Of a stretch of DNA of 64,000 nucleotides, positions 26,967 to 35,965 are shown piece after piece (positions within the stretch are counted from its first letter, which is position 1; each line of letters begins with the position of its first letter). A program made the translations under genes and the position numbers. Under the pieces are notes generated by a model. The model ran no database searches and was not told where the DNA came from. It was given only the letters and a program-made list of their open reading frames with translations. Source of the DNA: Xanthomonas sacchari (GTDB lineage Bacteria > Pseudomonadota > Gammaproteobacteria > Xanthomonadales > Xanthomonadaceae); NCBI RefSeq assembly GCF_040529065.1, contig NZ_CP132343.1:682001-746000 (forward strand). The letters run 5' to 3'.

Positions 26967-27031
26967 AGGAGCGGCTTCAGCCGCGATGGGCGTTCCCGGG
27001 AACGCCTGTCGCGGCTGAAGCCGCTCCTACG
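26967..27031. repeat. REP dimer (right part, interrupted by the IS110 element)
   Basis: GGAGCGGCTTCAGCCGCGA and its inverted copy TCGCGGCTGAAGCCGCTCC face each other across a short spacer containing the palindrome GTTCCCGGGAAC. The outer right end keeps the CTAC form of the GTAG head; the left head was cut by the insertion. Confidence 0.85.
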
Positions 27032-27062
27032 AAACGCGTGGCGGCGAACGGGCCGCCACCGG

Positions 27063-27347
27063 TCACTGCGCCTCGCCCCGCGCCTGCGCACGCGCATTGC
27101 GGATCAGCGCTTTCAGCAGTTCGCGATCGCTGTGCCGCGAGACCGGCACCGCACCCAGGCGGATCGCTTCGTCGCGCAAGGCGGCGGGCACGTCGTAGTG
27201 CGCGCCGCTGAGTTTGTTCTGGAAGGCGCGGCGGGGGATGCCCAGCCGCGCCGCCATGGCGTGCAGTTCGTCCAGCGTGTCGGCGAGCAGGTGGCCCCAG
27301 CGCTGGCCGCGCCAGGGATGCACCGCATCGTCGATGTAGACCGCCAC
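27063..27347 (-). CDS. DUF4031 domain protein
   Basis: A 94-residue conserved protein of unknown function. The family start AVYIDDAVHPWRGQRWGHL is intact, with the later conserved LGIPRRAFQNKLSGAHYDV and a C-terminal ELLKALIRNARA helix. The DUF4031 family is small, cytoplasmic and widespread in actinobacteria and proteobacteria, with no established role that I know. The start is GTG at 27347, eight bases after the stop of the upstream hypothetical gene, so they are probably co-transcribed. Confidence 0.82.
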   Translation of the reverse strand: MAVYIDDAVHPWRGQRWGHLLADTLDELHAMAARLGIPRRAFQNKLSGAHYDVPAALRDEAIRLGAVPVSRHSDRELLKALIRNARAQARGEAQ

Positions 27348-27355
27348 GCGCCAGG

Positions 27356-27880
27356 TCAGGCCGGCTTGTGCGTGCTGTCGGCATCGGCCGCGGGTTCCGC
27401 GGTGGCGCTGCCGTCGGCCTCGGCCGGAGCGGCATCGTCCGTCTCCGCCGCGGCGTCCGCGTCGGCCACGTCCTCGTCCGCATCCTCCGCCGCGCCATCG
27501 CCCGCGGCGAACTCGGCAACCAGCGCGTCCAGGTACTCGGTCGGGGTCTGGCCGGCTTCGGCCGCCAGTGCGTCGATCATCTGCTGCAGCTGCACCGAGT
27601 AGTCCAGGGTGATGGTGTTGCCTTCCTGCTCCTGCAGGTTGGCCAGGTGCTTGAGCATCGCCAGCATCGGCACCGGATTGTCGGCATTGCCCATGGTCTG
27701 GCCGCCGACCGACAGCAACCACTGGCGACCCTGCAGGCCGATCGCGGCCAGCACGCGGCCGCTCTCGTTCTGCAGCACGGCGTGGTTGGCGATGGGCTGC
27801 TCGCGGCCCAGGCGGGCGAAGGGACGCGGCGACTGCTGCTTCTTGCGCTTGTCGCGCTTGGCTTTGGATTGCTTGGACAC
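27356..27880 (-). CDS. Hypothetical protein with acidic Ala-rich tail
   Basis: A 174-residue protein I cannot name. The N terminus is strongly basic (SKQSKAKRDKRKKQQSPRP). A central region from about residue 25 to 115 looks globular (NHAVLQNESGRVLAAIGLQ, GRQWLLSVGG, LKHLANLQEQEGNTI). The last 50 residues are a low-complexity Ala-Asp-Glu stretch. The charge layout, basic head and acidic tail, suggests nucleic-acid or protein interaction, but that is speculation. It lies directly upstream of the DUF4031 gene on the same strand. Confidence 0.6.
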   Translation of the reverse strand: MSKQSKAKRDKRKKQQSPRPFARLGREQPIANHAVLQNESGRVLAAIGLQGRQWLLSVGGQTMGNADNPVPMLAMLKHLANLQEQEGNTITLDYSVQLQQMIDALAAEAGQTPTEYLDALVAEFAAGDGAAEDADEDVADADAAAETDDAAPAEADGSATAEPAADADSTHKPA

Positions 27881-27986
27881 GGCGGTCTCGTTGGCGAAGT
27901 GGCGGCCATTGTAAGCGCCGCGCCGTGTGCGGTCCCGCCGGCGCCTCTTTGCCTGGCCGCCGGCGGCACAGCGAGCACTGCCGCGA

Positions 27987-29186
27987 TCAGCGTGCGCTGG
28001 TCGCCTCGGTTCCGCCTGCGCCTGCGCCGGCGGCAGCCGTCACCGGTGCCCCGCCGTTGATGCTGCGCAAGGCATCGCGCGCAGCGGCGGCGGCCGCCTC
28101 CGGCGAGGTCGTGCGCGGTTCGACGATCTGTACCGAGGCCTTGCCGGACGTCGCGGCCGGGGCTGTCGGGGCAGTGCCGTTCGTGGCGGCAGGCGCTGCC
28201 GCGGGCGCGCCCTTGCCAGCGGCCGGCGCTGCGGCCGCTTCGGTCGCTGCCGCGCTCAGGTCCGGCACCTTGGTGTCGGCGTCGGGCTGCACCGTGCCCA
28301 GGGCGACGCTGTGGTCGCCATCGGCGGTGGCGGCGTCCTCGGCATCCTTGGTCATCACCACGATGCTGATGCGGCGGTTGATCGGATTGTTCGGCACCTG
28401 CTTGTCGAACAGCACCGAGGAGGACAGCCCGACCACGCGCGAGACCTTGTCCTCGCCCATGCCGCCGGCGACCAGCTCGCGGCGCGCGGCATTGGCGCGG
28501 TCCGCGCTCAGCTCCCAGTTGCTGTAGCCGTTCTTGCCGCTGTACTGGGTGACGTCGGTGTGGCCGGTGATGCTGATGTGGTTGGGCACCTGGTTGATGA
28601 AGCCGGACAGCTCGTGGAGGATGCCGCGGGTATAGGGCTTGAGCACCGCGCTGCCGAGGTCGAACATCGGCCGGTTCTCCTTGTCCACGATCTGGATGCG
28701 CAGGCCGTCCGGGGTCAGGTCCAGCAGCAACTGGTCCTTGAACGGTTCCAGCGCCTGGCTCTTGTCGATGGCTTCCTTCAGCTCCTGCATCAGCGTTTCC
28801 AGGCGCTCCTTTTCCTTCTCGCGCTGCGTGGTCTTGCTGTCGTCGCCCTTCAGGCTCTTGCTGCCGAACGGATCCTTGTTGTTGCCGCGCTGCATCTCGC
28901 CGGCGCCGCCGAGCTTGATCATCGAGGTGCTGGCGCCGCCGGGGCCGGCCATGCCGGGACTCGGCGCCGGGCTCTTGCCGGCCAGCGGACTGGGATTGCG
29001 GAAGTATTCGGCGATCGCCGCGCGCTGTTCCTTGGTGGTGGCCGCCACCAGCCACAGCACCAGGAAGAACGCCATCATCGCGGTCACGAAGTCGGCATAG
29101 GCCACCTTCCACGCGCCGCCGTGGTGGCCGCCGCCCTGGACCTTCTTGACCCGGCGGATGACGACGGTGGATTTGGTCTCGGCCAT
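27987..29186 (-). CDS. motB: Flagellar motor stator protein MotB
   Basis: A 399-residue stator subunit that anchors MotA to the peptidoglycan and conducts protons to drive flagellar rotation. A short cytoplasmic N terminus is followed by one transmembrane helix, WKVAYADFVTAMMAFFLVLW, with the essential proton-carrying Asp32. The periplasmic region ends in an OmpA-like peptidoglycan-binding domain (residues about 180-300: ISITGHTDVTQYSG, then LSADRANAARREL and NNPINRRISIVV). A long Ala/Pro-rich tail of about 90 residues after that domain is unusual in length but common in this group. The start is eight bases from the motA stop, so the pair is one operon. Confidence 0.93.
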   Translation of the reverse strand: MAETKSTVVIRRVKKVQGGGHHGGAWKVAYADFVTAMMAFFLVLWLVAATTKEQRAAIAEYFRNPSPLAGKSPAPSPGMAGPGGASTSMIKLGGAGEMQRGNNKDPFGSKSLKGDDSKTTQREKEKERLETLMQELKEAIDKSQALEPFKDQLLLDLTPDGLRIQIVDKENRPMFDLGSAVLKPYTRGILHELSGFINQVPNHISITGHTDVTQYSGKNGYSNWELSADRANAARRELVAGGMGEDKVSRVVGLSSSVLFDKQVPNNPINRRISIVVMTKDAEDAATADGDHSVALGTVQPDADTKVPDLSAAATEAAAAPAAGKGAPAAAPAATNGTAPTAPAATSGKASVQIVEPRTTSPEAAAAAARDALRSINGGAPVTAAAGAGAGGTEATSAR

Positions 29187-29193
29187 GACCGCG

Positions 29194-30048
29194 TTACTTG
29201 ATCGTCTTCAGATGCGATTCGAAGTCGGCGAAGCTCGGCCGTACGTCGGTCGGCAGGGTCTTGCGCGCGAATTCGAGGGCGATCTTCGGGTTGTAGCCGC
29301 GCAGGCAGGCCAGCAGCGCGGTCTTCACCGATTCGAAGATGCGGCTGTCCTGCTCGGCGCGCGCTTCCATCGCCGCCGACAGCGGCGCGACGAAGCCGTA
29401 GGCCAGCAGGATGCCGAGGAAGGTGCCGACCAGCGCCGCGCCGACGTGGTGGCCGATCTCCTCGATCGGGCCGCCGATCGAGCCCATGGTGATGACGATG
29501 CCCAGCACCGCGGCGACGATGCCGAAGCCGGGCAGGCCGTCGGAGACCTTGCTCAGCGCATGCGCCGGCGCCATCGCCTCATGGTGGTGCTTCTCCAGCT
29601 CCAGCTCCAGCAGCGGTTCCAGCTCGTGCGGTTCGATGTTGCTGCCGATCATCAGGCGCAGGCAATCGGTGATGAAGTCGAGCAGGTGGTGGTCGGCCAG
29701 CACCTTCGGGTAATTGCCGAAGATCGCGCTGTCGGCCGGCCGCTCGACGTGGTCTTCCAGGGCCATGAAGCCGTCGCGGCGCGCCTTGTTGAGCAGTTCG
29801 TAGATCAGGGTCAGGGTGCTGCGGTAGTCGTCGGCCTTGTACTGCGGGCCCTTGAACACGCCCAGCACGCCGCCGATGGTGGCCTTGACGATCTTGCCCG
29901 GGGTGCTGACCAGGAACGCGCCCAGCGCTGCGCCACCGATGATCATCAGCTCGTACGGCTGCCACAGTGCGCCAAGTTTGCCGTGCGACAGCACGTAGCC
30001 GCCGACCACGCTGATGATGACGACGATGAAGCCAACGATGATGAGCAT
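29194..30048 (-). CDS. motA: Flagellar motor stator protein MotA
   Basis: A 284-residue inner-membrane protein with four transmembrane helices: two near the N terminus (IIVGFIVVIISVVGGYVLS and PYELMIIGGAALGAFLVS) and two around residues 170-230. The long cytoplasmic loop between helices 2 and 3 (charged, ELLNKARRDGFMALEDHVERP) is where MotA meets the rotor protein FliG. The conserved proline-containing segment SDGLPGFGIVAAVLGIVITMG, then GPIEEIGHHVGAALVGTFLGIL, identify the proton-stator type. No other flagellar gene is in the window, which is normal for the motAB locus in xanthomonads. Confidence 0.93.
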   Translation of the reverse strand: MLIIVGFIVVIISVVGGYVLSHGKLGALWQPYELMIIGGAALGAFLVSTPGKIVKATIGGVLGVFKGPQYKADDYRSTLTLIYELLNKARRDGFMALEDHVERPADSAIFGNYPKVLADHHLLDFITDCLRLMIGSNIEPHELEPLLELELEKHHHEAMAPAHALSKVSDGLPGFGIVAAVLGIVITMGSIGGPIEEIGHHVGAALVGTFLGILLAYGFVAPLSAAMEARAEQDSRIFESVKTALLACLRGYNPKIALEFARKTLPTDVRPSFADFESHLKTIK

Positions 30049-30161
30049 GGCGGAGCAGCCTGCGGGCCGGAACGGGGACGCTCTAGATGTCGGCCCGGCG
30101 CCGCCGTTCTGAAGGTGTGAACCGTGCCGGGTTTTTGGCGGCCCCGCGGCGGCCCGCCCGC

Positions 30162-30563
30162 TCAGCCGGTCATGCCGCTGTCATGCCGGACGCATTTGAG
30201 CGTCTCGCCCAGGCCTGCCAGGGTCAGCGTCGCCTGGTCCGGCTGCGACTGCCAGAAGGTATTGCCCAGCGCGTCGGCGTAGCGCGCGCCGGTGGCGGCG
30301 CCGGCATCGGTGCGCTGCATGTCCAGGCGCGTTCCGCGCACCTGCAGGGCCAGGCGCTCGCGCGCCGGATCGGCGGCCGCCTGCACCAGTTCCTCGCCGC
30401 AGCGCCACTGCATGGGCAGCGCATCGGCCTGCAGGCCGGGGGCGCTGGCGGGCGACGGCGCGGCGGCGACGGGCGCGGCCTGCGCCGGCGGCGGGGTGGG
30501 GCTGCGCTGGCAGGCGCCCAGAGTGAGCGGCAGCAGCAAGAGGGGAAGCAACGAGCGACGCAT
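30162..30563 (-). CDS. Lipoprotein with MliC-like lysozyme-inhibitor domain
   Basis: A 133-residue lipoprotein. The signal peptide ends in the lipobox LTLGAC with the modified Cys at residue 18, followed by a Pro/Ala linker. The rest resembles the MliC/PliC family: WRCGEEL near the start, GARYADALGNTFWQS in the middle and LKCVRHDS with a second cysteine at the end, which suggests one disulfide. MliC proteins bind C-type lysozymes and protect the cell wall. The similarity is short, so the call is moderate. It is on the same strand as the methionine sulfoxide reductase gene 40 bases upstream. Confidence 0.65.
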   Translation of the reverse strand: MRRSLLPLLLLPLTLGACQRSPTPPPAQAAPVAAAPSPASAPGLQADALPMQWRCGEELVQAAADPARERLALQVRGTRLDMQRTDAGAATGARYADALGNTFWQSQPDQATLTLAGLGETLKCVRHDSGMTG

Positions 30564-30602
30564 ACCGGTGGTCTCCCTGTGGCGGCGCGGCTGCGCCGGG
30601 AA

Positions 30603-31067
30603 TCAGGCCGGTTCGGTCTCGCCGCCGCCGCGGTGCAGCGGGTTGGGCAGCGCCTGGCCCTGTTCGGTGAATTGCAGCGAGACCGAATTCAGGCAGTGGC
30701 GCTCGCCGCTCGGCGGCGGGCCGTCCGGGAACACGTGGCCGAGATGGCTGTCGCAGCGGGCGCAGACGATCTCGGTGCGGATCATGCCGTGGCTGGTGTC
30801 GCGCAGTTCGCGCACGTGGTCGGGGTGGTAGGGCGCGAAGAAGCTCGGCCAGCCGGTGCCGGAATCGAACTTGGCGCTGGAGCGGAACAGCGGCAGCCCG
30901 CACAGCCGGCAGGTGTAGACGCCCTCCAGCTTGTTGTCCAGGAACACGCCGCAGAACGGCGCCTCGGTGCCGTGCTGCAGCAGCACCCGGCGTTCCTCCG
31001 CGTTCAGTCCGCCGATGAGGTGCTCGCGCTCGGCAGCGGTGGGAGGCGTGAGGTCGAAACGGCTCAT
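30603..31067 (-). CDS. msrB: Peptide-methionine (R)-S-oxide reductase MsrB
   Basis: A 154-residue MsrB that reduces methionine-R-sulfoxide in proteins. The zinc site has both pairs of cysteines, C53/C56 (YTCRLCG) and C102/C105 (VCARCD). The active-site motif GTGWPSF is intact, and the catalytic Cys125 lies in GERHCLNS. There is no signal peptide, so it is cytoplasmic, and no MsrA domain is fused to it. The start at 31067 (MSRFDLTPPTAAEREHL) is the standard N terminus for the short form. Confidence 0.93.
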   Translation of the reverse strand: MSRFDLTPPTAAEREHLIGGLNAEERRVLLQHGTEAPFCGVFLDNKLEGVYTCRLCGLPLFRSSAKFDSGTGWPSFFAPYHPDHVRELRDTSHGMIRTEIVCARCDSHLGHVFPDGPPPSGERHCLNSVSLQFTEQGQALPNPLHRGGGETEPA

Positions 31068-31204
31068 GGCGTGGCCCGTGGCGGAAGAGGAGAAAAACAA
31101 CATGAGGGCTGTACGGGGCGGATCAAGCGCACCGCCTGGCGTCGACGCGGCCGGATCGATGCGCTAGCGTGGAATTCTCTTGCCGGCCCATCGATGGAGC
31201 CACC

Positions 31205-31651
31205 GTGAACCGCTTGCTGCCCTGCGTTGCCATCGCCCTGCTCGTGCCGGCGCTTGCCGCCGCGCAGCAGCTTCAGCCAGTCCCCGGCGCACCGGCCAGC
31301 GATCGCGACGCCAACACCCTGCGGTCCGCACCGGCGCCGGCGCCCTCGGTGGCCAGCCGCCTCGACGAGCGTGCGCCGGCATCGGCCTCCGCTCCCAAGG
31401 CGACGCCAGTCCCCTCCAACCTGGACGACCGGCCGCAAGGAAAGGCCCGGCACACGCGTCCGGCCAGTCCAGCGGTACCGGCCGCCGCGCTCGCCGACCC
31501 GTCCGCACGCCGCCCGGTCCGCCTCTACGACCGCCGCGGCCAGCTGGTGCCCGGGGCGATGCAGGTCGGGCCCAATCGCGCGCTGGATACCCGCACCGGC
31601 CGTTACTACACCACCGTGCCCAGCGGCGACGGGGTGCGCATCCAGGACTGA
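31205..31651 (+). CDS. Hypothetical exported protein
   Basis: A 148-residue protein with a signal peptide when started at GTG 31205 (NRLLPCVAIALLVPALAAA then QQLQP). The mature part is a Pro/Ala/Ser-rich, probably unstructured region, ending in a short basic domain (ARRPVRLYDRRGQLVPG, then GPNRALDTRTGRYYTTVPSGDG). I do not recognise it. An ATG at 31169 would place 12 polar residues before the signal and is less likely. It is divergent from msrB and followed by the host-attachment-family gene. Confidence 0.55.
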   Translation: MNRLLPCVAIALLVPALAAAQQLQPVPGAPASDRDANTLRSAPAPAPSVASRLDERAPASASAPKATPVPSNLDDRPQGKARHTRPASPAVPAAALADPSARRPVRLYDRRGQLVPGAMQVGPNRALDTRTGRYYTTVPSGDGVRIQD

Positions 31652-31774
31652 GGCGCCTGCGCGCGGGCGGCGAACGCGCGGCGAACGCCACGTGGCCGCC
31701 ATCCTCACAAATCGGTTCCTAGACTGGCGGACCGGCCGCGACTGCCGCGGCGCCATGTTTTCGCAGGAGAACCG

Positions 31775-32155
31775 ATGAGCAAGCTTCCCGACAACACCCT
31801 GATCGTCGTCGCCGACCGCACCACTGCGCGCCTGTTCCGGGTCAACCTGGCCGGCGAGACCGCGCTGCTGGAGCAGACCGAAGTGCTGAACCCGACGCCC
31901 ATCGAGGGCGTGGAGGACGGCGACCGGCCGATGACCATGGATGAGGCCGGGTTCGTCCGTCAGATCGCCGAGCGGCTGTACCAGGACGCGCTGCGCGGGC
32001 AGGTCGAGCACCTGATGCTGGTCGCCGATCCGCACACACTGGGGCAGTTGCGGCCGCTACTGCACAAGGAGGTCCAGAAGCGGGTGGTGGCCGAACTGGC
32101 CAAGAACCACGCCAATTCCTCGCGCGACGATCTGGAGAAGCTGCTGGTCTCCTGA
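31775..32155 (+). CDS. Host attachment family (baeRF-related) protein
   Basis: A 126-residue protein of the family labelled protein required for attachment to host cells. The core is NTLIVVADRTTARLFRVN, then RPMTMDEAGFVRQIAERLYQDA and LVADPHTLGQLRPLLHKEV, ending VVAELAKNHANSS. The family is now viewed as related to archaeal release-factor-like (eRF1) RNase folds; its role in attachment is an early annotation and its function in bacteria is not settled. It has no signal peptide. A good ribosome-binding site (AGGAG) precedes the ATG at 31775. Confidence 0.82.
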   Translation: MSKLPDNTLIVVADRTTARLFRVNLAGETALLEQTEVLNPTPIEGVEDGDRPMTMDEAGFVRQIAERLYQDALRGQVEHLMLVADPHTLGQLRPLLHKEVQKRVVAELAKNHANSSRDDLEKLLVS

Positions 32156-32179
32156 CCCGCATGCATCCGCGCGGAACGC

Positions 32180-32659
32180 TCAGTCGGCGATCGGCAGGCT
32201 GAGCGTTTCCTTCACTTCTTCCATCACGATGTAGCTCTTGGATTCGCGCACGTGCGGCAGGGTCAGCAGGGTGCTGCCCAGCAGCTTGCGGTAAGACGCC
32301 ATCTCGCTGATGCGGGCCTTGAGCAGGTAGTCGAAGTCGCCCGAGACCAGGTGGCACTCGAGCACGTTGGGCAGCTTCAGCGCGGCGCGGCGGAATTCCT
32401 CGAAGATGTCGCCGGACTTGTAGGCCAGGCTGATCTCCACGAACACCAGCAGGCTGGCCTTGAGGTAGTGCGGGTCCAGCCGCGCGTAGTAGCCGGTGAT
32501 GGCGCCGTCGCGTTCCAGCCGGCGCACCCGCTCGGTGCAGGGCGTGGTCGACAGGCCGACCCGCTCGCCCAGTTCGGTGAAGGAGATGCGCCCTTCCTGC
32601 TGCAGGATGCGCAGGATCTTGCGATCGATCTTGTCCAGTTCGCGGGGGCGTGCGGCCAT
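32180..32659 (-). CDS. Lrp family regulator of the dad genes
   Basis: A 159-residue Lrp protein. The helix-turn-helix is ISFTELGERVGLSTTPCTERVRRLERDG, close to classical Lrp. The effector domain contains HLVSGDFDYLLKARISEMASYRKLL, the signature of leucine-responsive regulators. It diverges from dadA (start 32796), and regulation of alanine catabolism by an adjacent Lrp-type protein is well known in gammaproteobacteria. It likely binds in the 136-base divergent region and responds to alanine or leucine. Whether it is also a global regulator cannot be told from sequence. Confidence 0.9.
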   Translation of the reverse strand: MAARPRELDKIDRKILRILQQEGRISFTELGERVGLSTTPCTERVRRLERDGAITGYYARLDPHYLKASLLVFVEISLAYKSGDIFEEFRRAALKLPNVLECHLVSGDFDYLLKARISEMASYRKLLGSTLLTLPHVRESKSYIVMEEVKETLSLPIAD

Positions 32660-32729
32660 GCGGGCAGGTCTCAGGGGTTTGGCCTGCCGGGTCGGCAGAA
32701 GTCAGGGGAAAATCCTGGGTTGTGCTGCC

Positions 32730-32735
32730 TATACT
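32730..32735 (+). promoter_or_regulatory. dadA -10 box candidate
   Basis: TATACT lies 60 bases before the dadA start. No clear -35 box is seen at 17 bases, consistent with an activator-dependent promoter. Confidence 0.35.
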
Positions 32736-32795
32736 GCACCGAACTTCTGCCCTGGTGCCATCCAGCCAGGGAATTGATCCAAGCGGAGTAGGCGC

Positions 32796-34103
32796 ATGCG
32801 GGTTCTGATTCTCGGCAGCGGTGTGATCGGCACCACCACGGCGTGGTATCTGGCCCGCAGCGGCTGCGAGGTGACGGTGGTCGACCGCCAGCCGGCGGCG
32901 GGGCTGGAGACCAGCTACGCCAATGCCGGGCAGGTCTCGCCCGGCTATGCATCGCCATGGGCCGCGCCCGGGGTGCCGCTGAAGGCGCTGAAGTGGCTGT
33001 TCCAGCGCCATGCGCCACTGGCGATCACGCCCACCGCCGACCTGCAGCAGTACCTGTGGCTGGCGCAGATGCTGCGCAACTGTACGGCCGAGCGCTATGC
33101 GATCAACAAGGCGCGCATGGTGCGCCTGTCCGAGTACAGCCGCGACTGCCTGGACCAGTTGCGCGCCGAGACCGGCATCGCCTACGAAGGCCGCCAGCTC
33201 GGGACCACCCAGCTGTTCCGTACCCAGCAGCAACTGGACGGCGCGGCCAAGGACATCGAGGTGCTGCGCGAGTACGGCGTGCCCTATGAACTGCTCGACC
33301 GCGCCGGCATCGCCCGGGTCGAGCCGGCCTTGGCCAGCGCGCCGGCCAGCCTGGTGGGCGCGCTGCGCCTGCCCAACGACCAGACCGGCGACTGCCGCCT
33401 GTTCACCCAGCGCCTGGCGGCGATGGCCGCCGCGGCCGGCGTGCAGTTCCGCCAGGGCGAGACCATCGAGGCGCTGCAGGCCGATGGCGACCGCATCGAC
33501 GGCGTGCGCATCGGCGGCCGGGTCGAGCGCGCCGACCGCTACGTGGTCGCGCTGGGCAGCTACTCGCCCGGCCTGCTGGCGCCGCTGGGCATCCGCCTGC
33601 CGGTGTACCCGCTGAAGGGCTATTCGCTGACCCTGCCGATCCGCGACGCGGCGCTGGCGCCCACCTCCACCATCCTCGACGAGAGCTACAAGGTGGCGAT
33701 CACCCGCTTCGACGAGCGCATCCGCGTCGGCGGCATGGCCGAACTGGCCGGCTTCGACCTGTCGCGGCCGGCGCGCCGCCGCGCCACCCTGGAGAAGGTG
33801 GTCAACGACCTGTACCCGCGCGGCGGCGACCTGGCCGCGGCCGAGTTCTGGACCGGGCTGCGCCCGGCCACTCCCGACGGCACGCCGGTGGTCGGCGCCA
33901 CCGGCTACCGCAACCTGTTCCTCAACACCGGGCACGGCACGCTGGGCTGGACCATGGCCTGCGGCTCCGGTCGCTACCTGGCCGACCTGATGGTCTCGCG
34001 GCAGCCGCAGATCAGCGGCGAGGGGCTGGACATCTTCCGTTATTCCCGCGGTTCCGCCGCGTCCGTTGCCGAGGCCGTCGCGTGCGCCCAGCCCGTGCAG
34101 TGA
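32796..34103 (+). CDS. dadA: D-amino acid dehydrogenase DadA
   Basis: A 435-residue FAD enzyme that oxidises D-alanine and other D-amino acids to the keto acid at the membrane surface, passing electrons to quinones. The dinucleotide-binding fold is at the very start ([18 protein letters not shown]). The family signature [22 protein letters not shown] lies at residues about 40-60, and [19 protein letters not shown] with [16 protein letters not shown] near the end. Length is as in Escherichia coli DadA. The start has a GGAG-containing leader. It overlaps the alanine racemase by 22 bases, and the pair converts L-alanine to pyruvate through D-alanine. The Lrp-type gene is divergent upstream. Confidence 0.95.
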   Translation: MRVLILGSGVIGTTTAWYLARSGCEVTVVDRQPAAGLETSYANAGQVSPGYASPWAAPGVPLKALKWLFQRHAPLAITPTADLQQYLWLAQMLRNCTAERYAINKARMVRLSEYSRDCLDQLRAETGIAYEGRQLGTTQLFRTQQQLDGAAKDIEVLREYGVPYELLDRAGIARVEPALASAPASLVGALRLPNDQTGDCRLFTQRLAAMAAAAGVQFRQGETIEALQADGDRIDGVRIGGRVERADRYVVALGSYSPGLLAPLGIRLPVYPLKGYSLTLPIRDAALAPTSTILDESYKVAITRFDERIRVGGMAELAGFDLSRPARRRATLEKVVNDLYPRGGDLAAAEFWTGLRPATPDGTPVVGATGYRNLFLNTGHGTLGWTMACGSGRYLADLMVSRQPQISGEGLDIFRYSRGSAASVAEAVACAQPVQ

Positions 34104-35155
34104 TCGATCTCGGCGCGCTGCGCCACAACTACCGCCTGGCCCGCCAACTGAGCGGTGGCAAGGCGCTGGCGGTGGTCAAGGCCGATGCCTATGGGCACGG
34201 CGCGGTGGCCTGCGCGCGCGCGCTGGACGGCGAGGCCGACGGCTTCGCGGTGGCCTGCATCGAGGAGGCGCTGGAACTGCGCCAGGCCGGCATCGCCGCG
34301 CCGATTCTGTTGCTGGAAGGCATCTTCGACGCCGACGAACTGCCGCTGGTCGCCGAACACCGGCTGTGGTGCGCGGTGGCCTCGCCCTGGCAGGTGGAGG
34401 CGATCGCCGCCTTCGCCGCGCCGCAGCCGCTGTGCCTGTGGCTGAAGCTGGACAGCGGCATGCACCGGCTTGGGCTGGCGCCGGACGAATTCCGCGCCGC
34501 GCATGCGCGGCTGAGTGCCTTGCCGCAGGTCGAGCGGCTGGTGCTGATGAGCCACTTCGCCCGCGCCGACGAACTGGACAGCGCGCGCACGCGCGAGCAG
34601 GTGGAGGTGTTCCGCCAGGCCACCGCCGGCCTGGCCGGCGAGACCAGCCTGTGCAACTCGCCGGCGCTGCTCGGCTGGCCGGAGCTGCGCAACGACTGGG
34701 GACGGCCAGGGCTGATGCTGTACGGCGCCGACCCGTTCGCCGCCGCGGCCACGCTGCCCGGCGAACTGCGCCCGGTCATGACCCTGCAGTCCAGGATCAT
34801 TTCCGTGCGCGACATCGCACCGGGCGAGCCGGTCGGCTACGGCGCGCGCTTCGTCGCGACGCGGCCGACCCGGGTCGGGGTGGTGGCGATCGGCTATGCC
34901 GACGGCTATCCGCAATTCGCGCCCAACGGTACGCCGGTGCTGATCGACGGCGCGCCCGGCGAGCTGATCGGACGCGTGTCGATGGACATGCTGACCGTGG
35001 ACCTGACCGACCACCCGCAGGCCGGCCTCGGCAGCGAGGTGCGGTTGTGGGGCGAGCAGCCGCGCATCGACGCGCTGGCCGGGCGCTGCAGCTCCAGCGC
35101 CTACCGCTTGCTGTGCGGCCTCAAGCGCGCGCCGCGCGTCTATCTCGATGCGTAA
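34082..35155 (+). CDS. dadX: Alanine racemase (catabolic DadX type)
   Basis: A 357-residue PLP-dependent alanine racemase. The cofactor lysine is K33 in [10 protein letters not shown]. The second catalytic tyrosine lies in PVGYGARF, and the signature [13 protein letters not shown] with [13 protein letters not shown] follows. Started at GTG 34082 it gives [18 protein letters not shown], the normal N terminus; a second GTG at 34100 is possible. Overlap with dadA indicates coupled translation and the catabolic isozyme rather than the cell-wall one, though it also supplies D-alanine. Confidence 0.93.
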   Translation: MRPARAVIDLGALRHNYRLARQLSGGKALAVVKADAYGHGAVACARALDGEADGFAVACIEEALELRQAGIAAPILLLEGIFDADELPLVAEHRLWCAVASPWQVEAIAAFAAPQPLCLWLKLDSGMHRLGLAPDEFRAAHARLSALPQVERLVLMSHFARADELDSARTREQVEVFRQATAGLAGETSLCNSPALLGWPELRNDWGRPGLMLYGADPFAAAATLPGELRPVMTLQSRIISVRDIAPGEPVGYGARFVATRPTRVGVVAIGYADGYPQFAPNGTPVLIDGAPGELIGRVSMDMLTVDLTDHPQAGLGSEVRLWGEQPRIDALAGRCSSSAYRLLCGLKRAPRVYLDA

Positions 35156-35203
35156 GCCAATGGCTGACGGCGCCGGCGCGATGCCGGCGCCGCGCGCCGG
35201 GCC

Positions 35204-35773
35204 TCAGCGCTCGGCGACCGTGCTGTCCTTGCGCAACTGCCGGCGCAGCCACTCGTCGAGCATGCGTTTTTCGTAGCGCAGCGGATCGGTGCTCAGGCCG
35301 ACCGAGCTGTTGTACAGGTAGCTCGGGTCCATCAGTTTCGGCTGGCCCTGCGCCAGCACCTGGCCGTCGGCGCCGTACAGGGTGAAGTCGAAGCTGATCC
35401 GCGGCGGGTACAGGTCGCGCATCACCCGCACGTCGTTCCAGTTGGGGCCGTGCCATGGCTCGAAGTCGCCGGCGCGCTTGATGTCGGTCAACTTGATGTC
35501 CAGGCGCTGCCCGGGCTGCAGTTGCTTCGCTGCCTGCTTCTGCAGGTAGGCGGCCAGGTCCTGTACCCAGTCGCCGCGTTCGGCTTCCCAGCGGTTGCGG
35601 CTCTGCCGCAGTTCGCTGAAGGTGGCCGGGTCGGCCCAGCTCACCTGCACCGGGCCATCGCTGGCCAGGCTGCGCGGGGCCTGCGGGTCGGTGACGTTGC
35701 GGATCTCGGCGGAGGCGCCGCCCGCCCACAGGCAGGCAACAGCCAGCGCCGTCCAGGCATAGCGGATCTTCAT
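35204..35773 (-). CDS. DUF3016 domain exported protein
   Basis: A 189-residue periplasmic or envelope protein. The signal peptide is MKIRYAWTALAVACLWAGGASA. The mature part fits DUF3016: VSWADPATFSELRQS near the beginning, LDIKLTDIKRAGDFEPWHGP in the middle and PPRISFDFTLYGADG later. The family has no known function and is common in xanthomonads. The ATG at 35773 is preferred because it gives a perfect signal peptide. It is convergent with the dad genes and likely monocistronic. Confidence 0.82.
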   Translation of the reverse strand: MKIRYAWTALAVACLWAGGASAEIRNVTDPQAPRSLASDGPVQVSWADPATFSELRQSRNRWEAERGDWVQDLAAYLQKQAAKQLQPGQRLDIKLTDIKRAGDFEPWHGPNWNDVRVMRDLYPPRISFDFTLYGADGQVLAQGQPKLMDPSYLYNSSVGLSTDPLRYEKRMLDEWLRRQLRKDSTVAER

Positions 35774-35965
35774 GGCGGATCTCCAGGAGGCGTACGCGCA
35801 GTGTGTGCCTGTGCCGGCGCGCCCGCAATCGCGGCGAGCCGCGCGGCCGCGACCGTTGACCGCGGATTCATCCGCCCGGGCATGACGGACGGCTCACATC
35901 GCCTCGCCGCCTGCTTCACGGTGCGCGCGCGAGCATGGCAGCCACTCGAGCACGACGGGGATCGC

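Noticed and set aside
30049-30161. Sigma-28 flagellar promoter upstream of motA
   Set aside because: A GCCGACAT-like -10 can be read, but no matching TAAA -35 lies at the right spacing.
31775-32155. Phage-derived or adhesion gene because of the host attachment family name
   Set aside because: There is no other phage-like gene, and the family name is historical; the fold is related to release-factor-like proteins.
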